Assembly: GCF_019219095.1 (NCBI RefSeq)
Contig: NZ_JAHUWH010000001.1
Span: 744,001-808,000, forward strand
DNA from: Acidovorax sp. sic0104
GTDB taxonomy: Bacteria; Pseudomonadota; Gammaproteobacteria; Burkholderiales; Burkholderiaceae_C
Reading direction: 5' to 3'
Length of the DNA: 64,000 nucleotides
The notes under the pieces are model-generated. The model saw nothing but the letters and a program-made list of their open reading frames with translations. It was not told the origin of the DNA and did no database searches. A program made the position numbers and the translations under genes. Shown one piece after another: positions 37,525 to 44,450 of the stretch; position 1 is the stretch's first letter, and each line of letters opens with the position of its first letter.

Positions 37525-39156
37525 TCAGCGGTGGGCGCTTGCGCGGCCCCAGTCCAGCCCAAACCTGGCCAGGTACTTGCGCAGCCGGTCTGCATCGTTG
37601 ACCACGGTGCGCTGCGTGCGCGAGGCCTGGAACAGCAGGCGCCCTGCATCCGACAAAGCGCGCGACTGGCGGCAGACCTGCAGCACGGCCGCCAGTTGCA
37701 GCTGGTCGAAAAGGTCCATGGACTCCACCGTCTCATCACCCAGCAAGGCTGCCAGATCGGCGCGCCCCACCGTTCCAGCGGCAGGAGCAAGGCCATGGCG
37801 CGCATCGCTCGCGGCCTGCCAAAGCCAGCGCAGGCGGGCGATTTCGGCCTCGACCAAGGGCAGGCCGATGCGGCCGCTGTCGGCCAGGGTGGCCAGGCGC
37901 GTGGCGCTGGCCGACAGGTCGCGGAAGTTGCCGCTCCACAGTGCGTCGGGCGACTGCGCAAAGCGCAGGTAGGCGGTGCGCGCCTCGGCCGACAAACGCA
38001 CCGTGCGGCCCAGCTCGCCACCGGTGCGCGAAAGCAGGTGGTCCAGGTTGGGTTCGATGTCTTCGGGCCGCTCGGCCAGGCCCGGCAGCTGGTAGCTCCA
38101 GAGGTTGATGCGGGCGTAAAGGTCTTCGCGAAAGCGCCCGGCGGCCACCTCGGTGCGCAGGTCGCGGTTGGTGCCGGCAATGAGTTCGAAGTCGCTCGCC
38201 ACCTCGCGGTCGCTGCCCATGGGGTAGAAGCGCTTTTCCTCCACCGCCTTGAGCAGCATGGCCTGCTCGTCCAGGCCCAGCTCGCCAATCTCGTCGAGGA
38301 ACAAAACCCCTTTGTGCGCCGTGCGCAGCAGGCCCGCGCGGTCGGCCGCCGCGCCGGTGAAGGCGCCTTTCTTGTGGCCGAACAGCGTGGACGCCGCGCC
38401 GTCGCCGTGCAGCGTGGCGCAATTCACCTCGACGAAGTCGCCCTCGACCTGGTGGCGCGCCTTCTTGAGCTCGAACATGCGCCGCGCCAGGTGCGACTTG
38501 CCCGCGCCCGTGGGCCCGGTGAACAGAATGGGCGCGCGCGATCGCACCGCGACTCGTTCCACCTCCTCGATCAACGCGTTGAAGCGGGCGTTGCGCGTGG
38601 CGATGCCGCTCTTGAGGAAGTCCAGCGCGTCGCGCTGCTCGGCGCCGAAGCGCTGCGCGATCACGTCGTAGCGCGACAGGTCCAGGTCTATCAGCGCATA
38701 GCTGCCCGGGTTGCCCATCTGCTGGCGCTTCGGGGGCGATGTCTGCGCCAGCACGCCGGGTATGCGGCGCGATTCCACCAGCAGGAACAGGCAGATCTGC
38801 GCGACGTGCGTGCCGGTGGTGATATGGGTCCAGTACTCCTCCCGCTCGGTGTCGAAGCGGTAGCCCTGGGTCCAGTCGAAGAGCGTGGCGTAGACCTCGC
38901 CGAAGTCCCAGGGGTCGGCGATCTGAAGTGGCACCAGCGACACCGCCGTCTCGGGAGAGGCCGTCTGTATGTCGGTGCGCACCACATGCGCAAGCTCTCG
39001 GTGGGGCGGCGTGTAGAGCAGCTCCAGCCGCTCGATCACCACGTCTTCGTGCTGCACCAGCGAGACGGTGGGACGCCACTTCTCCCAGCGGCCTGCACCC
39101 TTGCCGGAGTCGAGCTGCGTGCCCAGGAAGCCGATGACAACCTTGTTTTTGCGCAT
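37525..39156 (-). CDS. rtcR: RtcR, sigma-54-dependent activator of the RNA-repair operon
   Basis: 543 residues. The N-terminal 180 residues (VVIGFLGTQLDSGKGAGRWE, then VLAQTSPPKRQ) match the RtcR regulatory domain, described as CARF-like and thought to sense an RNA-derived ligand. An AAA+ domain follows: Walker A GPTGAGKSHLARR near residue 213, the sigma-54 contact loop GAFTGA near 263, Walker B GVLFLDEIGEL, and the arginine-finger region GRFREDLYARI. The C-terminal 120 residues hold the DNA-binding part. It is divergent from the sigma-54 promoter at 39287, as in enterobacterial rtcBA loci. Confidence 0.95.
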   Translation of the reverse strand: MRKNKVVIGFLGTQLDSGKGAGRWEKWRPTVSLVQHEDVVIERLELLYTPPHRELAHVVRTDIQTASPETAVSLVPLQIADPWDFGEVYATLFDWTQGYRFDTEREEYWTHITTGTHVAQICLFLLVESRRIPGVLAQTSPPKRQQMGNPGSYALIDLDLSRYDVIAQRFGAEQRDALDFLKSGIATRNARFNALIEEVERVAVRSRAPILFTGPTGAGKSHLARRMFELKKARHQVEGDFVEVNCATLHGDGAASTLFGHKKGAFTGAAADRAGLLRTAHKGVLFLDEIGELGLDEQAMLLKAVEEKRFYPMGSDREVASDFELIAGTNRDLRTEVAAGRFREDLYARINLWSYQLPGLAERPEDIEPNLDHLLSRTGGELGRTVRLSAEARTAYLRFAQSPDALWSGNFRDLSASATRLATLADSGRIGLPLVEAEIARLRWLWQAASDARHGLAPAAGTVGRADLAALLGDETVESMDLFDQLQLAAVLQVCRQSRALSDAGRLLFQASRTQRTVVNDADRLRKYLARFGLDWGRASAHR

Positions 39157-39286
39157 TCACTTTTGCTATTTATTTAGCTGACATTCTAGTCAAATAGAAA
39201 TCAGAAAAAGCTGCGCCTGACTTAGATAGACAAAAACTCCTTTCAAATCAATTACTTATAAAACGCCAGTCACACCAGAATTCGCC

Positions 39287-39302
39287 TGGCACGCATCTGG
39301 CA
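39287..39302 (+). promoter_or_regulatory. Sigma-54 promoter of the RNA-repair operon
   Basis: TGGCACGCATCTGGCA has the -24 TGGCACG and -12 GC elements with exact 4-bp spacing between TGGCACG and the TNGCA box; only one base of the usual TTGCA differs (G for T). It points toward the slipin-rtcB-rtcA genes and lies 130 bp from the divergent rtcR start, leaving room for upstream RtcR sites at 39157-39286. Transcription should start near 39313. Confidence 0.88.
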
Positions 39303-39441
39303 ATAGAAGAGGCATCCAGTGCAAGCGGTGACCGCTCACAGGCCGGGGTTGGGACCAGCGTCCGCCCCGCCGGTGCAGGGAATCCGGAGCCTTCGGGCCC
39401 TGTCGATTCCCTGCATGCCGCACACCGTGACCACTGGAGAC

Positions 39442-39503
39442 GGCATGGCTGCGGTAGCCACTCCGAAAGGAATGTGCCTGGTTCGACTCCAGGTATGCCA
39501 CCA
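39442..39503 (+). ncRNA. 62-nt tRNA-like element with encoded CCA, no anticodon loop
   Basis: Acceptor-like stem GGCATG (39442-39447) pairs with TATGCC (39494-39499), followed by A and CCA (39500-39503). A D-like hairpin GCT-GCGGT-AGC lies at 39448-39458. A perfect T-arm, CCTGG-TTCGACT-CCAGG, lies at 39477-39493. The anticodon arm is replaced by TCC-GAAA-GGA (39462-39471), a GNRA tetraloop hairpin. It cannot decode, so it is a mimic or a substrate, not a working tRNA. Confidence 0.75.
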
Positions 39504-39567
39504 CTGGTAGCTCAGTAGGTAGAGCCCTCCGCAAGGAGTTGTCGCAGGTTCGATTCCTGCCCACGGT
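39501..39567 (+). ncRNA. Second tRNA-like module, no anticodon loop
   Basis: Immediately after the first module: D-arm GCTC-AGTAGGTA-GAGC (39510-39525), CTCC-GCAA-GGAG (39527-39538) in place of the anticodon arm, and T-arm GCAGG-TTCGATT-CCTGC (39544-39560). The flanks CCACTGG and CCACGGT pair poorly as an acceptor stem. CACGGT (39562-39567) can instead pair with ACCGTG at 39424-39429, enclosing the first module. The D- and T-arms are excellent, so the tRNA mimicry is real even if the closing helix is uncertain. Confidence 0.68.
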
Positions 39568-39902
39568 CGCAAGACCTTGATTGGAAGTACCGGTCGAAAG
39601 ACCACCCGCCGAACGCGGGGAGTGGCCCCAGGGCGGTGCGAAGCACCACCGCAAGGCCCGCCCCGTCAGCCGGCGGCGGTTTGCGCCAGCACCCGGCGCA
39701 GCCCGCGCCCGCAGCCAGCCTGGCTGCCGACCTTTCGGGGCCGGCCATCAGGCGCACTGCAGGGCCCGCGGCTGCGCCCCCTGGAGCCCCGCCGCCGCTG
39801 TAACGGCAACCCGATGACGCAAAGAAGAAACGAAGAGACGAAGACAACGCAAGGCGACGCCGGAGAGCCCGGCCTGCCCGCAACACAACAAGGAGAAGAA
39901 AA

Positions 39903-41048
39903 ATGCTGAACAACAAGATCCAACGCATCACCGTCAAGAAGAACGAACGCGCCCTGCTGCTGCGCAACGGCGATTTCGACCGCGTGCTGCAAAGCGGCAC
40001 GCACTGGCTGTTCGCCGGCCTGGACACGCTGCGCGTGGAGACCTTCGCCCTGGAGCAACCCGCCTTCACGCACGGCCTGGCCGAGTACCTGATGGCACAG
40101 CAGCCCGCCGTGGTGGCCGCCGAGTTCGTGCAGGTGAATTTGTCCGAGCGCGAAGTGGGCCTGCGCAGCGAGAACGGCGTGCTGGTCGAAGTCCTGCCGC
40201 CCGGCACGCGCCGCCTGTACTGGAAGGGCCTGGTGGACGTCACGGTGCAAGTGGTGAACCTGCACAACGGTGCCGAACTGCCCGCCGAACTGGTGGCCCG
40301 CCTGACCCAGACCCAGCTGCGCCAGCGTGCGGTGACGGGCATGAACGGTGTGCTGCAGGTGCAGGTGCCCGAAGGCCAGTGCGCGCTGCTGACGGTGGAC
40401 GGCAAGGTCGAACGCCTGCTGACCGCCGGTGCCTACGCGTTCTGGAAGTACGGCCGCACCATCGCCGTGGAACTGGTGGACCTGCGCCTGCAAGCCGTCG
40501 AGGTATCGGGCCAGGACATCATGACCCGCGACAAGGTGAGCCTGCGCCTGAACCTGTGCGCCACCTACCGCGTGACCGATGTGCTGCGCGCCTTTGCCCA
40601 GCTGCAAAAGCCTGCTGACTACCTGTACCGCGAACTGCAGTTTGCGCTGCGCGCCGCCGTGGGTACCCGCACGCTCGACGAACTGCTGGAGAACAAGACC
40701 GTGATCGACGAGGTGGTGACCGCGCACATGGCGGCCAAGCTGCAGCCCTACGGCATGCAGCTGGAAAGCGTGGGCGTGAAGGACATCGTGCTGCCCGGCG
40801 ACATGAAGACCATCCTGACCCAGGTGGTGCAGGCGGAAAAGCAGGCCCAGGCCAACGTGATCCGCCGCCGCGAGGAAACCGCCGCCACGCGGTCGCTGCT
40901 CAACACCGCCAAGGTGATGGAGGACAACCCCGTCGCCCTGCGCATGAAGGAGCTGGAGACGCTGGAACGCGTGGCCGAGCGCATCGACAAGATCTCCGTC
41001 TTCGGCGGCCTGGACCAGGTGCTGAACGGCCTCGTGAAGATGCGTTGA
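39903..41048 (+). CDS. Slipin/SPFH-domain protein of the RNA-repair operon
   Basis: 381 residues of the stomatin/slipin family. The SPFH core spans roughly 150-320 (VSGQDIMTRDKVSLRLNLCATYRV, shortened here: MTRDKVSLRLNL; then LGVKDIVLPG-like VGVKDIVLPGDMK). An unusual N-terminal half (1-140) seems to be a second, diverged SPFH-like unit. No membrane segment is obvious, unlike most stomatins. A ribosome-binding site AAGGAGAAG lies just upstream. Slipins are known companions of rtcB operons; their role there is unknown. It is the first protein gene after the sigma-54 promoter. Confidence 0.88.
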   Translation: MLNNKIQRITVKKNERALLLRNGDFDRVLQSGTHWLFAGLDTLRVETFALEQPAFTHGLAEYLMAQQPAVVAAEFVQVNLSEREVGLRSENGVLVEVLPPGTRRLYWKGLVDVTVQVVNLHNGAELPAELVARLTQTQLRQRAVTGMNGVLQVQVPEGQCALLTVDGKVERLLTAGAYAFWKYGRTIAVELVDLRLQAVEVSGQDIMTRDKVSLRLNLCATYRVTDVLRAFAQLQKPADYLYRELQFALRAAVGTRTLDELLENKTVIDEVVTAHMAAKLQPYGMQLESVGVKDIVLPGDMKTILTQVVQAEKQAQANVIRRREETAATRSLLNTAKVMEDNPVALRMKELETLERVAERIDKISVFGGLDQVLNGLVKMR

Positions 41049-41402
41049 GCAGGGAATGAAAAGGATACGGGCGCGCTGGCACAGAAGGGAGCGCCACTGC
41101 CAAAAATGTTGTTATTGCCGGCAGGTCGGGTAACACCGAGTGCAGCGGGAGAGTCGGTGAACGGGCAAGGTTGAGGATGCAGGATTGGCTGCAGATGACG
41201 GGTCTGCCACTGGCGCGCGTTTCCAACCGTTCACTGGGCCACTGGACTAAAGAACCGTGGTCGCGGCAAAGATGCGGGTTCGCTCAGCGCTGCGAAGCGG
41301 CGCTGGACGTGGCACAGCCACGGGCCGACGGCCCAGGGCGCAGCCCGAGCAATCCCGTCGCGTCCACCAATGAGCAAGTAGAAGAAGAGACAGAGAACTG
41401 CC
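41049..41402 (+). other. 354-bp gap with three adjacent hairpins, no protein gene
   Basis: Between the slipin and the unknown gene no frame looks coding. Three consecutive hairpins occur at 41285-41334: CAGCGC-N9-GCGCTG, GTGGC-ACA-GCCAC and GGGCC-GAC-GGCCC. They are not followed by a T-run, so they do not look like a simple terminator. This could be a processed or regulatory RNA segment in the operon; nothing further is identified. Confidence 0.5.
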
Positions 41403-42143
41403 ATGAAGAACAAGAAACTGACAGCAAGAGAAAAACGCCTGCAGCGCGCCCACGGGCCCGCCACGTGCGCATCTGTTGGCCTGGACCCGGCGGTCTACAG
41501 CGCGGCCTTGCGCTACCTGTTCGATCGCCCCGTGCCCGACAAGAGCGGGCAGGAGTGGTACTGGTTGGCCGACGAGCCGGAGTTCGACGCCACGCCGCTG
41601 CAATGGACCCACATCCAGACCGTGCTGTTCGCCAACGCGGGCGTCGACCTCGCACCCTACAGCGACGAGCAAGTGGGAATGGGCCTGAACCATGTGATGA
41701 GCAACAACGCGGGCGACATCCCCCTCATGGTGAACGACCCATCCGTGCCCCTGGCCGACGCGATGCGCATGATGCGGGCCCTGCCCACCTTGTGGAGCGA
41801 CTGCCTGGGGCCGCGCCTTGACACCGGGCCGAGCCCGATCGGAAGCAGAAACGATCGCCTGTACTTCGTGAGCTACATGTGGTTTGACGTGTGGCCCACG
41901 TTCTGGAACGCCAAGGACATCCCCGAATGGCGCGACGCGATGTGGAAGGTGTTCTGCGAGATGCTGGCCATGCCGTACCGGGCCGCCCAGGAATCGGCGT
42001 TGCACGGAATCGGCCACGAAGGCGTGCGCCTGAAGCGGCCCAAGGAACTGCAGGCGCACATGGATGCATTCATCCGCCAGGTGAAGAACGACGACGAACT
42101 GAAGAACTACGCCCAGGCCGCAGCACGCGGAATGGTTCAATGA
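41403..42143 (+). CDS. Unknown protein in the RNA-repair operon (246 aa)
   Basis: I do not recognise a family. The protein is soluble-looking and rich in Trp, Met and acidic residues. It has a basic start (MKNKKLTAREKRLQRAHG) followed by DPAVYSAALRYLFDRPVPD. Notable segments are YFVSYMWFDVWPTFWNAKD and ALHGIGHEGVRLKRP near residue 200; the HGIGHE could be a metal or active site, but this is only pattern-reading. There is no signal peptide. It starts after a weak AGAGA site and ends 22 bp before rtcB, so it is co-expressed with the RNA ligase. It is not a Ro60/Rsr homologue as far as I can see. Confidence 0.8.
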   Translation: MKNKKLTAREKRLQRAHGPATCASVGLDPAVYSAALRYLFDRPVPDKSGQEWYWLADEPEFDATPLQWTHIQTVLFANAGVDLAPYSDEQVGMGLNHVMSNNAGDIPLMVNDPSVPLADAMRMMRALPTLWSDCLGPRLDTGPSPIGSRNDRLYFVSYMWFDVWPTFWNAKDIPEWRDAMWKVFCEMLAMPYRAAQESALHGIGHEGVRLKRPKELQAHMDAFIRQVKNDDELKNYAQAAARGMVQ

Positions 42144-42165
42144 ACGACAAAGACGAAAGAACGAA

Positions 42166-43386
42166 ATGAGCAACTACGAACAACTCGAAGTACCCAACGG
42201 CGTGCCCGTGAAGATGTGGACGAACGGCGTGCCCGTGGAAGAAGACGCCAAGAACCAGCTGCGCAACATTGCCCGCCTGCCCATCGTGTTCAAGCACGTG
42301 GCGGTGATGCCCGACGTGCACCTGGGGATCGGTGCCACCATCGGCTCGGTCGTGCCGACGCTCAAAGCCATCATCCCCGCCGCCGTGGGCGTGGACCTGG
42401 GTTGCGGAATGATGGCGTGCAAGACCACGCTGACCGCCAGCGACCTGCCCGACAACCTGTCCGGCGTGCGTGCCGCCATCGAGCGCGCCGTGCCGGTAGG
42501 GATGACGCCCAAGCACTTCGGCCGCGATAAAGGAAGCTGGGATACCCCGCCTGCCGAAACCGACCGCGCCTGGTCGGCGCTGGTCGACGAGTTCAAGGAA
42601 ATCTGCGAGGCGCACCCGCGCATCGAGAAGACCAACAACTACAAGCACCTGGGAACGCTCGGAACGGGTAACCACTTCATCGAGATCTGCCTGGACGAAC
42701 ACCAGTCCGTGTGGGTGATGCTGCACTCGGGATCGCGTGGGGTGGGGAACGCCATCGGCACCCACTTCATCGAGCTGGCCAAGAAGGACGCCGAGATGAA
42801 CCAGCGCAACCTGCCCGACAAGGACCTGGCGTACTTCGAGGAAGGCGCGCAGTACTTTGGCGACTACGTGAAGGCCGTGGGGTGGGCGCAGAAATTCGCC
42901 GCAGCCAACCGCGAGGTGATGATGGGCCGCGTGATCGCCGCGCTGCGCAAAGTGATCACCAAGCCGTTCGAGACGCATGTGGAAGCCGTGAACTGCCACC
43001 ACAACTACGTGCAGCGCGAAACCCACTTCGGGCAGGACGTGTTCGTGACCCGCAAGGGCGCGGTGAGTGCCGAGCAAGGCAAGCTGGGGATCATCCCGGG
43101 GAGCATGGGCGCCAAGAGCTTCATCGTGCGCGGAAAAGGCAACCCCGAGAGCTTCAACAGCTGCAGCCACGGCGCGGGCCGCACCATGAGCCGCACCAAG
43201 GCCAAGAAGATGTTCACCGTCGAAGACCAGATCAAGGCCACCGAGGGCGTGGAATGCCGCAAGGACGCCGACGTGATCGACGAGATCCCGATGGCGTACA
43301 AGAACATCGACGCGGTAATGGCGGCGCAAGAAGACCTGGTGGAGGTGGTGTACACGCTAAAGCAGGTGGTGTGCGTGAAGGGGTGA
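42166..43386 (+). CDS. rtcB: RNA-splicing ligase RtcB
   Basis: Mn2+/GTP-dependent ligase joining RNA 2',3'-cyclic phosphate (via 3'-phosphate) to 5'-OH ends. 406 residues against 408 in E. coli. Metal ligands are visible in GVDLGCGMMACKT (Asp and Cys near residue 77), GTGNHFIE (His) and the second-metal histidines. The guanylylated histidine lies in NSCSHGAGRTMSR near residue 330. It is the central enzyme of the sigma-54/RtcR operon. The gene is followed 70 bp later by a REP-like palindrome, so rtcA expression may be partly separate. Confidence 0.97.
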   Translation: MSNYEQLEVPNGVPVKMWTNGVPVEEDAKNQLRNIARLPIVFKHVAVMPDVHLGIGATIGSVVPTLKAIIPAAVGVDLGCGMMACKTTLTASDLPDNLSGVRAAIERAVPVGMTPKHFGRDKGSWDTPPAETDRAWSALVDEFKEICEAHPRIEKTNNYKHLGTLGTGNHFIEICLDEHQSVWVMLHSGSRGVGNAIGTHFIELAKKDAEMNQRNLPDKDLAYFEEGAQYFGDYVKAVGWAQKFAAANREVMMGRVIAALRKVITKPFETHVEAVNCHHNYVQRETHFGQDVFVTRKGAVSAEQGKLGIIPGSMGAKSFIVRGKGNPESFNSCSHGAGRTMSRTKAKKMFTVEDQIKATEGVECRKDADVIDEIPMAYKNIDAVMAAQEDLVEVVYTLKQVVCVKG

Positions 43387-43456
43387 GGCTCTGCTCAGCT
43401 GCACGCAATGCAAGGGCTGGACACCGTTGAGGAATTTATCGCCGATCCACCAACAA

Positions 43457-43516
43457 CCGTTCACGCTGAGCCTGTCGAAGCGCCGCGAGAGGCTTCGACA
43501 GGCTCAGCCCGAACGG
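43457..43516. repeat. REP-like palindrome (family R) between rtcB and the nucleotidyltransferase
   Basis: CCGTTCACGCTGAGCCTGTC and its near-perfect inverse GACAGGCTCAGCCCGAACGG flank CGCCGCGAGAG. It lies 70 bp past the rtcB stop, immediately followed by a family-S repeat. Either could terminate or stabilise the rtcB transcript. Confidence 0.88.
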
Positions 43517-43527
43517 ATATTTGGAGA

Positions 43528-43583
43528 ACTACATTTTTGATAGCTGGTGGCGCTTGCTAAATAAGCGCTCAAGCCCATTTCTT
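43528..43583 (+). repeat. Short palindromic repeat (family S) abutting the nucleotidyltransferase start
   Basis: ACTACATTTTTGATAGCTGG, then GCGCTTGCTAAATAAGCG, then CAAGCCCATTTCTT. The repeat ends exactly at the ATG at 43584, so it has replaced the natural leader and ribosome-binding site of the following gene, or its 5' coding part. Confidence 0.8.
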
Positions 43584-44450
43584 ATGCAAAAACAAGAACA
43601 ACAACCAGAAATGCTCCGTTCCGCCCACCCGGTGGAGCCGCACATGCGCGCGCAAGTCATGCGGGAGCTGCAGCGCATCGAATCCACGCACGACGTGACC
43701 ATCCTCTTCGCCTGCGAATCCGGCAGCCGCGGCTGGGGTTTTGCATCGCCCGACAGCGACTACGACGTGCGCTTCATCTACGTCAACCGCCTGCCCTGGT
43801 ACCTGACCGTGGCGCCCGGGCGCGATGTGATCGAAGTGCCCATCAGCGGCGACCTGGACATCAACGGCTGGGACCTGCGCAAGGCATTGGGCCTGATGCG
43901 CGAGTCCAACCCCACGCTGCTGGAGTGGCTGCGCTCGCCCATCGTCTACCGCGAAGAAGCGGACACCATGGCGCAGTTCCGCGCGCTGGCCGGGCAGGTG
44001 TTCTCCAACGCCAAGGGCTGGCACCACTACGCGTCGATGGCCAAGAAGAACTTCCGCGAGCACCTGCAGGCCGACGAGGTGCGCTACAAGAAGTACCTGT
44101 ACGTGCTGCGCCCGCTGCTGGCTGCGCGCTGGATACGCGCCCTGCCTGGTGTGCCGCCCATGCGTTTTGCCGAGCTGGCGCAGCACACGCTGGACCCGGT
44201 GGCCGACGCTGCGCTGGTCGCGGAGATCAACGCCCTGCTGGAGGTGAAGATGCGCGCCGGCGAGTCCGCCACCAGCCCGCGCTGGCCCGGCATTCACGCG
44301 TTCATCGAAGCCGAACTGGCACGTAACGCGGCCGAGCTTGTGCAGCCACTGCCCGTGCCGGGGCATGCCGCGCTGGATGCACTGCTGCATGACACCGTGC
44401 TGCGGTATGACGCCCGAGCCTGTGAGGAGGCGTCGACATGTCGGACGTGA
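43584..44450 (+). CDS. Predicted nucleotidyltransferase (YcgL/COG3541-like) in the RNA-repair operon
   Basis: About 288 residues from the ATG at 43584; an ATG at 43611 is also possible and neither has a clear ribosome-binding site. The DNA polymerase beta-type nucleotidyltransferase motif is clear: FACESGSRGWGF followed by SDYDVRF (GS...SDxD) near residues 45-65. A helical C-terminal half contains KKNFREHLQADEV and YKKYLYVLRPLLA. It overlaps rtcA by 13 bp, so the two are coupled. Nucleotidyltransferases often accompany RNA-repair ligases; it could extend or cap RNA ends before or after ligation, but its substrate is unknown. Confidence 0.87.
   Translation: MQKQEQQPEMLRSAHPVEPHMRAQVMRELQRIESTHDVTILFACESGSRGWGFASPDSDYDVRFIYVNRLPWYLTVAPGRDVIEVPISGDLDINGWDLRKALGLMRESNPTLLEWLRSPIVYREEADTMAQFRALAGQVFSNAKGWHHYASMAKKNFREHLQADEVRYKKYLYVLRPLLAARWIRALPGVPPMRFAELAQHTLDPVADAALVAEINALLEVKMRAGESATSPRWPGIHAFIEAELARNAAELVQPLPVPGHAALDALLHDTVLRYDARACEEASTCRT

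Larger units (their letters stand above)
39313..39580 (+). ncRNA. Structured leader RNA of the RNA-repair operon, with tRNA-like modules
   Basis: No protein frame is credible here. The first part folds into an 11-bp perfect stem (TGCAGGGAATC at 39374-39384 with GATTCCCTGCA at 39405-39415) enclosing a GCC-TTCG-GGC tetraloop hairpin. The two tRNA-like modules listed separately follow, then GGTC-GCAA-GACC. CCAGTG at 39316-39321 can pair with CACTGG at 39432-39437 or with the equivalent text at 39502-39507. A further 300 nt of leader to 39902 holds GGTC-GAAA-GACC and other hairpins. Bacterial Y RNAs near rtcB or Ro genes have tRNA-like modules, so a Y-RNA-like role is plausible. Confidence 0.72.

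Noticed and set aside
39501-39567. A normal tRNA gene
   Set aside because: D- and T-arms are good, but there is no seven-base anticodon loop and the acceptor pairing is poor, so it cannot be a decoding tRNA.
41403-42143. Ro60/Rsr homologue expected beside Y-RNA-like sequences
   Set aside because: The protein is too short for a Ro TROVE-plus-vWA protein (over 500 residues) and shows no MIDAS-like DxSxS motif.
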